A stretch of DNA of 12,329 nt. Source: DATKIY01 sp035543875 (lineage in GTDB: Bacteria; Actinomycetota; Actinomycetes; JAHEKZ01). The notes beneath the pieces were generated by a model. That model worked only from the letters and a program-made list of their open reading frames with translations, was not told the origin of the DNA and made no database searches. The stretch covers positions 1 through 12,329 of the forward strand of contig DATKIY010000047.1 in assembly GCA_035543875.1 (NCBI GenBank), given 5' to 3'. Made by a program: the position numbers and the translations under genes. Positions 1-6,886 of the stretch are shown here, in pieces. How positions within the stretch are numbered: position 1 is the stretch's first letter; every line of letters begins with the position of its first letter.

Positions 1-360
1 CCGGGCGCCAACAATGGCTACCGCATGCAGGGACGACTGCGGATGCAGTGCGACGACGTCGGGCTTCGCTTCTCAAAAATCAAGTGGACGCAGGTTTACT
101 CCGCAGGCAATCACGAGGTCTACTGGAAGACGCACGCCATCATTCGCGACACGCCGTTTGTGCCGAAGAACTCCACGTGGACGCTTAACCAGGTTGACCT
201 CAGCTGTAAGCAGGTCAATCCACGTACGCGGGGTTCGTACATGCCGCTCTCCGGCGAGTCCTACGTCAGCGTGTGGGACACCAACGGCGTCAAGTACAAG
301 ACCAACCAACTAGTGGTACCTGTCGGCGGGGTGAGTTGCCCCACCGTCAGGTCCCGCTAG
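1..360 (+). CDS. C-terminal part of an unidentified, probably exported protein (5' end outside window)
   Basis: The reading frame is open from the first base to the TAG at 358-360 and gives 119 residues. Internal ATGs at 25 and 46 have no ribosome binding site, so the gene most likely begins before the window. The visible part is polar, rich in Tyr, Trp, Ser, Thr and Val, with alternating hydrophobic residues suggestive of beta strands. It has three Cys (in QCDD, LSCK and VSCP), which fits an extracytoplasmic protein with a disulfide. I do not recognise the family. The end converges on the minus-strand secreted-protein gene with only 19 bases between the stops. The coding call rests on amino-acid texture and on the lack of a better competing frame. 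Confidence 0.6.
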   Translation, partial: PGANNGYRMQGRLRMQCDDVGLRFSKIKWTQVYSAGNHEVYWKTHAIIRDTPFVPKNSTWTLNQVDLSCKQVNPRTRGSYMPLSGESYVSVWDTNGVKYKTNQLVVPVGGVSCPTVRSR

Positions 361-379
361 CCGTCAAGCCTGCCGCACG

Positions 380-859
380 TCAGTGGCAGTGGAAGAACTC
401 TTTGGTAGACCCGTCAGGCATGCCCGTGAAGTGCTCGACGTTCTGGTTCGTGAACGACGAGCCATCTGAGCCGCTTCCGCTCACACTGAAGGTGAACGTT
501 CCGGTCACCACCGGACCGATCCCGCTGAACCCGCCGTTTGATGTGAACATCCCGGTGTAGGAAGGAAGCGCCGGGTCGTTCTTGGGGTACGCGACAAAGG
601 TGCCCGTCGAGTGAAACGTTCCTTGACGATGACCATCGCCAAATTTGGTGAGGTGTTCTACCGAGCTGGACGTCGTGGTGATGAGGTAGCGAGGTCCGCC
701 ACCCTCACAACTGGGCACGACGTCGGTGAAAGTGTCGACCAGGCCGTGAGTGACCGTGGTCTTGGTGGTTGGTATTCCGGCTTCCGCCACACCTCCCGCC
801 ACGAGGACGCCCAAAGCCAGCCCCAAAACTGCCATGAGCGCGGATACGCGTTTGATCAT
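380..859 (-). CDS. small secreted protein, beta-rich, two cysteines, function unknown
   Basis: This 159-residue protein has a clear Sec signal peptide: MIKR, a hydrophobic stretch at about 5-24, and an A-x-A cleavage site at AEA (25-27), which leaves a mature chain of about 132 residues. The start is supported by GGGAG (complement of 865-869) five bases before ATG. The mature part is rich in Gly, Ser, Thr and Phe, with alternating patterns typical of beta strands. Cys51 and Cys158 lie near its two ends and could form one disulfide. The segments around PSYTGMFTSNGGF (99-111) and GSGSDGSSF (128-136) resemble uncharacterised secreted proteins that I recall from actinomycetes; I cannot name a domain. 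It is 180 bases downstream of the PLD gene on the same strand, with a perfect palindrome between them, so it may have its own promoter. Confidence 0.8.
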   Translation of the reverse strand: MIKRVSALMAVLGLALGVLVAGGVAEAGIPTTKTTVTHGLVDTFTDVVPSCEGGGPRYLITTTSSSVEHLTKFGDGHRQGTFHSTGTFVAYPKNDPALPSYTGMFTSNGGFSGIGPVVTGTFTFSVSGSGSDGSSFTNQNVEHFTGMPDGSTKEFFHCH

Positions 860-909
860 GATGACTCCCAGGTCGAGTTCCGAACCCGGTGATGCCCCGC
901 CAACCCCAG

Positions 910-927
910 GTCACCTGAACAGGTGAC
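910..927. promoter_or_regulatory. perfect 18-bp palindrome, candidate operator
   Basis: GTCACCTG-AA-CAGGTGAC is an exact inverted repeat with 8-bp arms and a two-base centre. It lies 51 bases upstream of the ATG (857-859) of the minus-strand secreted-protein gene and about 110 bases after the PLD stop. The two-base loop cannot fold into a normal hairpin and no T-tract follows on either strand, so a dimeric-regulator site fits better than a terminator. I cannot identify the regulator, and I see no convincing -10/-35 pair beside it. Confidence 0.5.
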
Positions 928-1039
928 GGGTTGAACCTTAGGCAGTCGGAATCAAGTAGGTACCAGAATCACCAGAAATGCTCCTTTCACTGACTGACGG
1001 TAGTTCGGTGGCCACGCAACGAGATGATGACGGGTTCGA

Positions 1040-2602
1040 TCACACCTCCTTTCGGTACTTCATGAGTGGCGTCCGACCGTCGGGGTCGAAGAATGCCTGA
1101 TATAGCGGTCGCGACCACATGCGTTGCCAGCGTGTTAGCGGGGCATGCCAATACTTGCGAAGCTGCCCTGGCGGCCTAGTGCCTAGCTTTCCGGAACGAT
1201 GCCACGCGTCCAGCTGCGCGGCAGATCGCGCAAAGGCGTCGAACATACCTTTGTGGTCTAGCAAGTCGTCGTTTTCACCCCCAGGCCGTCCTAGGTGCTC
1301 TCTGGCCAACTGCATTCGAAGATTTCGAGCGAACGACGTCTCGCTGGTTGGGTCCAACACAGCGCAGGACAACTCGGAATCGTGGGTCCACGACCTTCGG
1401 TTGGCATTGTCTGAACCGACGGTCGCCCACACGTCGTCAACCACGCACACCTTCGCATGCACGTAGATGGGGACCCCTTGACGATTTTCGATCGAGTAGA
1501 TCCCAACCCTGTCGCCTCCCGCATCGAGCAAGCGCTCCATCGCCAATTCGCGACCCACGAGATTCCCAGGAGTGGCGACGCGACCCAGCTGGTCAGGAAA
1601 TCGAGGGATCACCACGATCAGCCGCAGTCGTGGCGATCGCCGCAAAGCCGCAGCAAAAACATCCGCAACCTGGGTGGACCACAAGTACTGATCTTCCAGA
1701 TAGACCAGAGACTCGGCCTTTCCCCAGACCTTTCGGTAGGCGCGTTCAATGCTTCGCTCCCCCCGTTTGGCGAACGGGTAGCCCGGGCGTCGAACTGGAT
1801 AAGTTCGCAACAGTTGCGTGGCGTGTTTGCCGGCAGGAAGGGGGTCTGGCAGTTGGGGCGGCAGTTGATTTGGGTGACGATCATCCCTGTGCATTTCGTC
1901 GCCGAAGACATACAGAGGGTTTCGCGACACCGGTGCCGGGTCGTTCCATCGTTCGCGGAAAACCGTCTCAGCGTCCCCGACCGCTGGCCCCTGAATCGCA
2001 ACCTGAGCATCATGCCAAGGCGGGCGATCACCGTAGGGGGCTGACATCGGCTGCGACTGGGGGTCACCAGCATGTTCCGCGTCATCACGCCGGCTGTGGC
2101 AAAGGTCGATGCCACCGATGAACGCTATGTCGGAGGCAGGTCGGCTTGGATGTCTGAGTACTACAAGTTTTTGGTGATGCGAACCGCCAGGCCGCACCCT
2201 CATGTCCATGAGACATTCGCCCCCGGCGGCTTCTATCTCCTCAGCCAGATGCCGGTTCTCCTGCTCGCTAAACTGGAAGCGATCAAGGTGCGAACGCCAC
2301 ACCAGACCCCGCACATCGACACCCCGGTGTGCTGCATCTGCGAAAACCTTCCCAACCTCAGAGCCAGGTCCATCAAGCCTCTCGTCCGGATCTCCCCGCC
2401 AGTCGGTGAACAGCAAGAGGTCGCCCGACGACATTTCACGAACGCGCGCGAGAAGTTCCCGGAAGTACTCCGCGCCGTGGACGAGTACCCGCACTTCATT
2501 TCCCTTGGTCCAGGCACAACCATCGGGGTGTCGCCGGTCCAAGCTTGTGTCGGGATTACCTCGCTCTTCCGCAGTAAGAAACCACTCTTGGAGACTCACC
2601 AA
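1040..2602 (-). CDS. phospholipase D superfamily protein (two HKD-type motifs)
   Basis: The 520-residue product is a full-length bilobal PLD-superfamily enzyme. Family members act on phosphodiester bonds, usually of phospholipids, through a covalent phosphohistidine. The first catalytic motif is SHHQK (141-145, H143-x-K145), followed by FIGGIDLC (161-168) and PPWHD (194-198), as in eukaryotic-type PLDs (GGIDL...PWHD). The second is H382-A-K384-x4-D389 followed by GSDNANRRS (396-404), which is canonical. In the first motif the usual Asp four residues after the Lys is Arg150, with a short insertion before FIGG. No signal peptide or membrane span is evident, so it is probably cytoplasmic or peripheral. 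The start is TTG at 2600-2602, preceded by GGGGAA; GTG at 2597-2599 is an equally plausible start one codon later. Substrate is unknown: lipase, cardiolipin-synthase-like transferase and other diesterase activities all remain possible. Confidence 0.9.
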   Translation of the reverse strand: MVSLQEWFLTAEERGNPDTSLDRRHPDGCAWTKGNEVRVLVHGAEYFRELLARVREMSSGDLLLFTDWRGDPDERLDGPGSEVGKVFADAAHRGVDVRGLVWRSHLDRFQFSEQENRHLAEEIEAAGGECLMDMRVRPGGSHHQKLVVLRHPSRPASDIAFIGGIDLCHSRRDDAEHAGDPQSQPMSAPYGDRPPWHDAQVAIQGPAVGDAETVFRERWNDPAPVSRNPLYVFGDEMHRDDRHPNQLPPQLPDPLPAGKHATQLLRTYPVRRPGYPFAKRGERSIERAYRKVWGKAESLVYLEDQYLWSTQVADVFAAALRRSPRLRLIVVIPRFPDQLGRVATPGNLVGRELAMERLLDAGGDRVGIYSIENRQGVPIYVHAKVCVVDDVWATVGSDNANRRSWTHDSELSCAVLDPTSETSFARNLRMQLAREHLGRPGGENDDLLDHKGMFDAFARSAAQLDAWHRSGKLGTRPPGQLRKYWHAPLTRWQRMWSRPLYQAFFDPDGRTPLMKYRKEV

Positions 2603-2782
2603 CAGCTCATTCCCCGAAGACGCAAGACCGAAACACCGCGTAAGGCTCTGTCTGCCTGGCGCACCCCAGCGGGGGAAAGATCACGAGAATCGGTCCTAGC
2701 GCTGACCCCTAGTAGTCACTGTGAGCGGCGTCGCACGTAATCCGCGCGCAATTGTCGGAACCTCGACATAACGTAGGGAGTG

Positions 2783-4549
2783 ATGGCCACAAAAACTTCC
2801 CCCCGCTGGAGCAGCCTCCAGTCCCTGTGGCGCATCCGCAGTTACGTCCGGCCCTACGCCGGCCAGATGACCTTGATGACGGTCGCGGCCGGGCTGGCGG
2901 TGGGAGCCAGCATCGTCGTTCCGCTGGTGACCAGGGCCGTGGTCGACGGCCCGATCGCCGACGGCGACAAAGCAGCCCTGATTCCCCTCGGTTTCCTTGC
3001 TCTACTGCTTGGCGTTCTTGAAGCTGGGCTGGTCTTCATCCGCCGCTGGGTGCAGTCGTACGCCGCGCTCGGCATCGAGACCGAGGTCCGTAACGACCTC
3101 TACGGCCACCTCCAGAGCCTGTCGGTCGCCTTCCACGACCGCTGGCAAGCGGGACAGCTGCTCTCTAGGGCCACCACTGACCTCTCGATCATGCGACGGT
3201 TCCTGTCATTCGGCCTCGTCTTCCTTGTCGTTAATACCGCGACCTTCGTGGTTGTGGTCGCACTGCTCATCCATCTCTACCTTCCGCTGGGAGTACTCGT
3301 CGCACTATCAGCGATTCCACTGTTTCTAATCTCGCGCGGTCTGGCCCGCGCCTACCTCACCGCTGCCCGCCGCGTCCAAGACCAGCAGGGCGACCTCGCC
3401 ACGTTCATCGAAGAGTCCGCAGTTGGCGTCCGCATGATTCGCTCGTTCGGTCGACGCCAACACGTCGGCGAGACGTTTCGAGGATCGGCTCGCACCCTCC
3501 ACGACTCTGCCGTGCACAAGTCAATCCTCGTCGCGCGGTTTTGGTCGTTGCTCGACCTCGTTCCCAGCCTCACGCTCGGCGCCACGCTGCTGTTCGGCGC
3601 ACTCGCCGTCACGCAAGACGCGATGACGCTCGGTGACCTCGTCGCCTTCGTCTCGCTGATGCTCATGCTTGTCTGGCCTGTCGACTCACTCGGCTGGATC
3701 ATGGCCAACGGCCAGGAAGCCATGACAGCTGCGGACCGCATCTACGAAGTGCTTGACACGCCAGCCACGATTGTCGACCGTCCTGGCGCTACTGCCCTCG
3801 CGAACCCAGCTGGTCTGCTCCGTTTCGAAGACGTCGGTTTTTCTTACGGCGACGACTCAGAGGCGATCCTGCGCTCGGTCAACCTTGAGGTGGAACCTGG
3901 CGAGACGCTTGCCGTCGTCGGGCTAACGGGTAGCGGCAAATCAACGCTCACCTCATTGGTCCCTCGCCTCTACGACGTCACGCACGGCCGCATCACTCTC
4001 GATGGCGTCGACATCCGCGATATCAAACTCACGTCGCTACGCGAGATTGTCGCAACGGCCTTTGAAGAGGCAACACTGTTCTCCGCGAGCGTCCGTGAAA
4101 ACCTCACGCTTGGCTATCCGCAAGCCACCGACGCCGACATCGAACAAGCCCTCGACCTTGCTCAGGCACATTTCGTATACAACCTCCCCTGGGGGCTCGA
4201 GACGCGCATCGGCGAGCAAGGACTCTCGCTTTCCGGCGGACAACGGCAACGTCTCGCGCTCGCTCGCGCTGTGGTGAGCAAGCCAACTGTGCTGGTTCTG
4301 GACGACCCACTGTCCGCCCTCGACGTGCATACCGAGTCGCTGGTCGAAAAGGCGCTTCGTCGAGTGCTGTCGCGCACCACCGCGCTGCTCGTCGTCCACC
4401 GTCCGTCCACCATCGCACTGGCCGACCGCGTGGCCCTCCTCGAGGACGGCAGGATCCGTGCCGTCGGTACACACACCGAACTGATGAACAGCGAGCCCTC
4501 CTATCGCGCCGTGCTGTCGCAGCAACCAGAGGGGCGGGTTGCCTCATGA
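2783..4549 (+). CDS. ABC exporter half-transporter, subunit with degenerate Walker B
   Basis: The 588-residue protein has an N-terminal six-helix membrane domain (hydrophobic segments at about 30-55, 65-88, 142-165, 168-188, 255-277 and 282-306) fused to an ATPase domain from about 345. Visible ATPase motifs are Walker A GLTGSGKST (380-388), signature LSGGQ (483-487), Walker B VLVLDD ending at Asp508 where catalytic subunits have Glu, and the switch His539 in VVHRPST. The usual Q-loop region reads AFEEATLF, with Glu in place of Gln. These changes mark it as the non-catalytic-site subunit of a heterodimeric type IV exporter that partners the next gene. ATG 2783 is preferred, with AGGGAG just upstream; GTG at 2780 would add one residue. 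Substrate cannot be read from sequence; drug, lipid or peptide export are all possible. The stop overlaps the next start (ATGA). Confidence 0.93.
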   Translation: MATKTSPRWSSLQSLWRIRSYVRPYAGQMTLMTVAAGLAVGASIVVPLVTRAVVDGPIADGDKAALIPLGFLALLLGVLEAGLVFIRRWVQSYAALGIETEVRNDLYGHLQSLSVAFHDRWQAGQLLSRATTDLSIMRRFLSFGLVFLVVNTATFVVVVALLIHLYLPLGVLVALSAIPLFLISRGLARAYLTAARRVQDQQGDLATFIEESAVGVRMIRSFGRRQHVGETFRGSARTLHDSAVHKSILVARFWSLLDLVPSLTLGATLLFGALAVTQDAMTLGDLVAFVSLMLMLVWPVDSLGWIMANGQEAMTAADRIYEVLDTPATIVDRPGATALANPAGLLRFEDVGFSYGDDSEAILRSVNLEVEPGETLAVVGLTGSGKSTLTSLVPRLYDVTHGRITLDGVDIRDIKLTSLREIVATAFEEATLFSASVRENLTLGYPQATDADIEQALDLAQAHFVYNLPWGLETRIGEQGLSLSGGQRQRLALARAVVSKPTVLVLDDPLSALDVHTESLVEKALRRVLSRTTALLVVHRPSTIALADRVALLEDGRIRAVGTHTELMNSEPSYRAVLSQQPEGRVAS

Positions 4550-6417
4550 CCACCTCTACACCCCCGGACGCGGCCACTGCCGTCGAGGAAGAACCGCACG
4601 AAGAGGCCGAACAAGCTTGGCGTGGGGTTTCCGAGCAGGAATCCGATGTCATCACCGTCGACCTTTCGCAGGCACTCCGCGGGCGCAGTCGCCGGCTACT
4701 TCGCCTACTGCTTCGTCCGCACAAACGTGCGCTGTGGTGGGCCATCGCACTTCTGCTCGTTCAGAACGCTGCCGCCATGGCCGGCCCCTACCTCGTCATG
4801 GTCGGAATCGACCAGGGAATCCCGCCGATCGATGCCAGCGGAGATGCCACAGTTCTGATCGTCGTCACCATCGCGTTCGTCGTGGCCGCACTCACCGAGT
4901 ACCTCGCCAAGCGCTCGTTCCTGATGTCCAGCGGACGCATCGGTCAGGCTGTTCTCTACGACCTGCGCACCCGGGTCTACGACCACTTCCAACGACTGTC
5001 CCCCGCGTTCCACGAGCGCTACACCTCTGGCCGCGTCATCTCGCGTCTGACGAGCGACGTCGATGCGCTCGGCGAACTGATCGACGGCGGCATCGACGAC
5101 CTCGTTCTCGCTGGCCTCTCCGTCATCTCCGTTGGCGTAATCCTGCTGTTCATGGATCTGCCCATGGGACTCGTCACCTTGATGTCGTTCCCGTTCTTGC
5201 TCTGGCTCTCACGGTGGTTTCGCCGCAACTCCGCTGTCGCCTACCGGCGTACCCGCGAGACCGTCGCACTCGTCATCGTTCACTTCGTTGAGTCGCTCAG
5301 TGGTATCCGCGCCGTGCAAGCCTTCCGACGCGAAGACCGCAACCAAGAAATCTTCGAGGAGCTCAACACCGATTTCCGGCTCGCGAACGAACGCGCATTC
5401 AAGCTGGTCGCAATCTTTGCCCCTGGTATCAAACTCATCGGAAATATCACAACTGCTGTGGTCTTGGTCTACGGCGGCTACCGAGTCATGGACGGAGCTG
5501 CAGAGGTTGGCGTGCTCGCAGCATTCTTGCTCTACCTCCGCCGCTTCTTTGAGCCCATGCAAGAGCTGTCTATGTTCTACAACTCGCTGCAGTCGGCCAC
5601 CGCCGCCCTCGAGAAGCTATCTGGAGTTCTTGAAGAAACGCCGAGCGTGGCTGAACCGGTCGCTACCGTCCCGTTACCTAAAGCCGAGGGACGCCTCGAC
5701 CTCGACTCGGTCACCTTCGGATACCGCGAGGCAATCGTGCTGCCAGAGCTCGACCTCCATGTCCCGGCGGGTCAGACCTTAGCCATGGTCGGCGCCACGG
5801 GAGCGGGCAAGACCACAATCGCCCGCTTGATCTCGCGCTTCTACGACCCACTCGACGGCGCCGTGCGGCTCGACGGCATTGACCTTCGCGAGCTCGCCGA
5901 AGAAGACCTCCGCCGCGCGGTTGTCATGGTCACGCAAGAGAACTTCTTGTTTGACGACACCGTTGCCGACAACATTCGGTTCGGCCGGCCCTCGGCCAGC
6001 GACCGCGCGGTGGAAGATGCCGCCAGTGCGATCGGAGCGCACGAGTTCATCACTGCCCTCCCCGACGGCTACGACACTGTTGTGGGAAAGCGAGGCGGAC
6101 GGCTGTCGGCCGGCCAGCGACAGCTCGTTGCGTTTGCTCGGGCTTTCCTCGCCGACCCAGCCGTCCTGATCCTCGATGAGGCGACGTCGTCGCTCGACAT
6201 CCCGAGCGAGCGGCTCGTCCAGCGTGCCCTGCGAACGATCCTCGCCGACCGGACTGCTGTCATCATCGCCCACCGCCTGTCCACCGTCGAGATCGCCGAC
6301 CGGGTGATCGTGCTCGATGCTGGTCAAATCGTCGAGGACGGCAGCCCAGCCGAGCTCATGCACACAGAAGGCGGCTACGCCGGGCTCCACCAAGCTTGGG
6401 CTGCATCTCTCGTCTAA
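4546..6417 (+). CDS. ABC exporter half-transporter, catalytic-site partner subunit
   Basis: The 623-residue protein has an acidic N-terminal extension of about 45 residues, then a six-helix membrane domain (about 60-345) and an ATPase domain from about 383. It has Walker A GATGAGKTT (416-424), Q-loop Gln464 in MVTQENFLF, Walker B LILDE with catalytic Glu545, and switch His576 in IAHRLST. Its signature reads LSAGQ (520-524) instead of LSGGQ. In an ABC dimer each site pairs the Walker motifs of one subunit with the signature of the other. The altered signature here and the Asp508 of the upstream subunit therefore fall in the same composite site, which leaves one fully canonical site. ATG 4546 overlaps the upstream TGA by four bases, so translation is probably coupled and stoichiometric. 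The acidic N-terminal tail is not part of the core fold and may be a regulatory element; its role is unknown. Confidence 0.94.
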   Translation: MTTSTPPDAATAVEEEPHEEAEQAWRGVSEQESDVITVDLSQALRGRSRRLLRLLLRPHKRALWWAIALLLVQNAAAMAGPYLVMVGIDQGIPPIDASGDATVLIVVTIAFVVAALTEYLAKRSFLMSSGRIGQAVLYDLRTRVYDHFQRLSPAFHERYTSGRVISRLTSDVDALGELIDGGIDDLVLAGLSVISVGVILLFMDLPMGLVTLMSFPFLLWLSRWFRRNSAVAYRRTRETVALVIVHFVESLSGIRAVQAFRREDRNQEIFEELNTDFRLANERAFKLVAIFAPGIKLIGNITTAVVLVYGGYRVMDGAAEVGVLAAFLLYLRRFFEPMQELSMFYNSLQSATAALEKLSGVLEETPSVAEPVATVPLPKAEGRLDLDSVTFGYREAIVLPELDLHVPAGQTLAMVGATGAGKTTIARLISRFYDPLDGAVRLDGIDLRELAEEDLRRAVVMVTQENFLFDDTVADNIRFGRPSASDRAVEDAASAIGAHEFITALPDGYDTVVGKRGGRLSAGQRQLVAFARAFLADPAVLILDEATSSLDIPSERLVQRALRTILADRTAVIIAHRLSTVEIADRVIVLDAGQIVEDGSPAELMHTEGGYAGLHQAWAASLV

Positions 6418-6424
6418 GGCTGGC

Positions 6425-6430
6425 TACTAT
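6425..6430 (+). promoter_or_regulatory. -10 element TACTAT of a probable leaderless promoter
   Basis: TACTAT (TANNNT) is followed by exactly six bases and then the ATG of the 148-residue gene at 6437. That spacing would start transcription at or next to the A of the ATG. No Shine-Dalgarno sequence is present between the ABC stop and this ATG. Leaderless mRNAs with TANNNT-N6-7-ATG are common in actinomycetes. I see no good -35 at 16-18 bases. Confidence 0.55.
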
Positions 6431-6436
6431 GCATAC

Positions 6437-6883
6437 ATGCTCTGCATCAACAGCTACAGCCAGGAGTACATCGACCAGTGTCGAGCGAAAGTCGATGCGC
6501 AGGTGTCGGCGTACCAGGAAATCGTCGCAGTCTCCGACGACCTCAAAGGCGCTAGCCGTAAACGTCTTGACGACGCCGTCGACGAGTTCGACCCACTGTT
6601 CTACAACAGCATGGTGTTGATGCTCGACACCTACTTCGTGCACCGCAGCAGGACGCTCGAGCTGAAGGACGGAAACCCGCTCAACGAGGTCCGTGTCTTG
6701 TGCAACTCCATCGTGAGTAACAACGGCAAGTACGCCAGTGAAAAGTCCATCAAGCTGAATCCCGCCAAGTCGCTCCTGAGCTACGACGACGGCGACGAAA
6801 TCAAGCTCACCGAACAAGACTTTCTCCTGCTCTCCAAAGAGTTCTTTGCCGAGCTGGAGACTAAGTTCCTGGAGTCCGCGTAA
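6437..6883 (+). CDS. conserved-looking 148-residue acidic protein, function unknown
   Basis: The frame stays open back to 6317, inside the ABC gene, but residues upstream of 6437 look like noise. ATG 6437 lies 19 bases after the ABC stop with a -10 element at leaderless distance, so I take it as the start. The product is soluble, acidic and apparently mostly helical, with no signal peptide. The core FYNSMVLMLDTYFVHRSRTL (55-74) and LKDGNPLNEVRVLCNSIV (76-93) has the look of a conserved motif block, with His69 and Arg70 and two Asn-rich turns. The C-terminal third (TEQDFLLLSKEFFAELETKF) is an amphipathic helix. I recall similar unannotated actinomycete proteins but know no function. It ends three bases before the TPR-LuxR regulator, suggesting co-expression and possibly a partner or effector role for that regulator (inference). 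Confidence 0.8.
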   Translation: MLCINSYSQEYIDQCRAKVDAQVSAYQEIVAVSDDLKGASRKRLDDAVDEFDPLFYNSMVLMLDTYFVHRSRTLELKDGNPLNEVRVLCNSIVSNNGKYASEKSIKLNPAKSLLSYDDGDEIKLTEQDFLLLSKEFFAELETKFLESA

Positions 6884-6886
6884 GCC

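Noticed and set aside
273..892. Plus-strand frames 273-560 and 611-892 over the secreted-protein gene
   Set aside because: Antisense to a gene with a convincing signal peptide and ribosome binding site; their translations show no protein-like pattern.
1348..2121. Long plus-strand open frames (1348-2121 and 1457-2044) opposite the PLD gene
   Set aside because: They lie entirely antisense to a protein with clear PLD motifs, have Arg/Pro-rich low-quality translations and no ribosome binding site.
2716..2724. Short palindrome TCAC-T-GTGA in the PLD/ABC intergenic region
   Set aside because: Only four-base arms; expected by chance and not placed against a recognisable promoter.
4104..4745. Minus-strand open frames opposite the ABC genes (4037-4525, 4104-4745)
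   Set aside because: Antisense shadows of well-supported ABC coding sequence; composition is Arg/Ser-rich and shows no domain.
5779..6393. 204-residue minus-strand frame opposite the second ABC gene
   Set aside because: Covers the Walker and signature motifs in antisense; typical shadow of GC-rich coding DNA.
6317..6436. Upstream extension of the 148-residue protein into the ABC gene
   Set aside because: The 40 added residues overlap the ABC ATPase coding region and look random; ATG 6437 has a better context.
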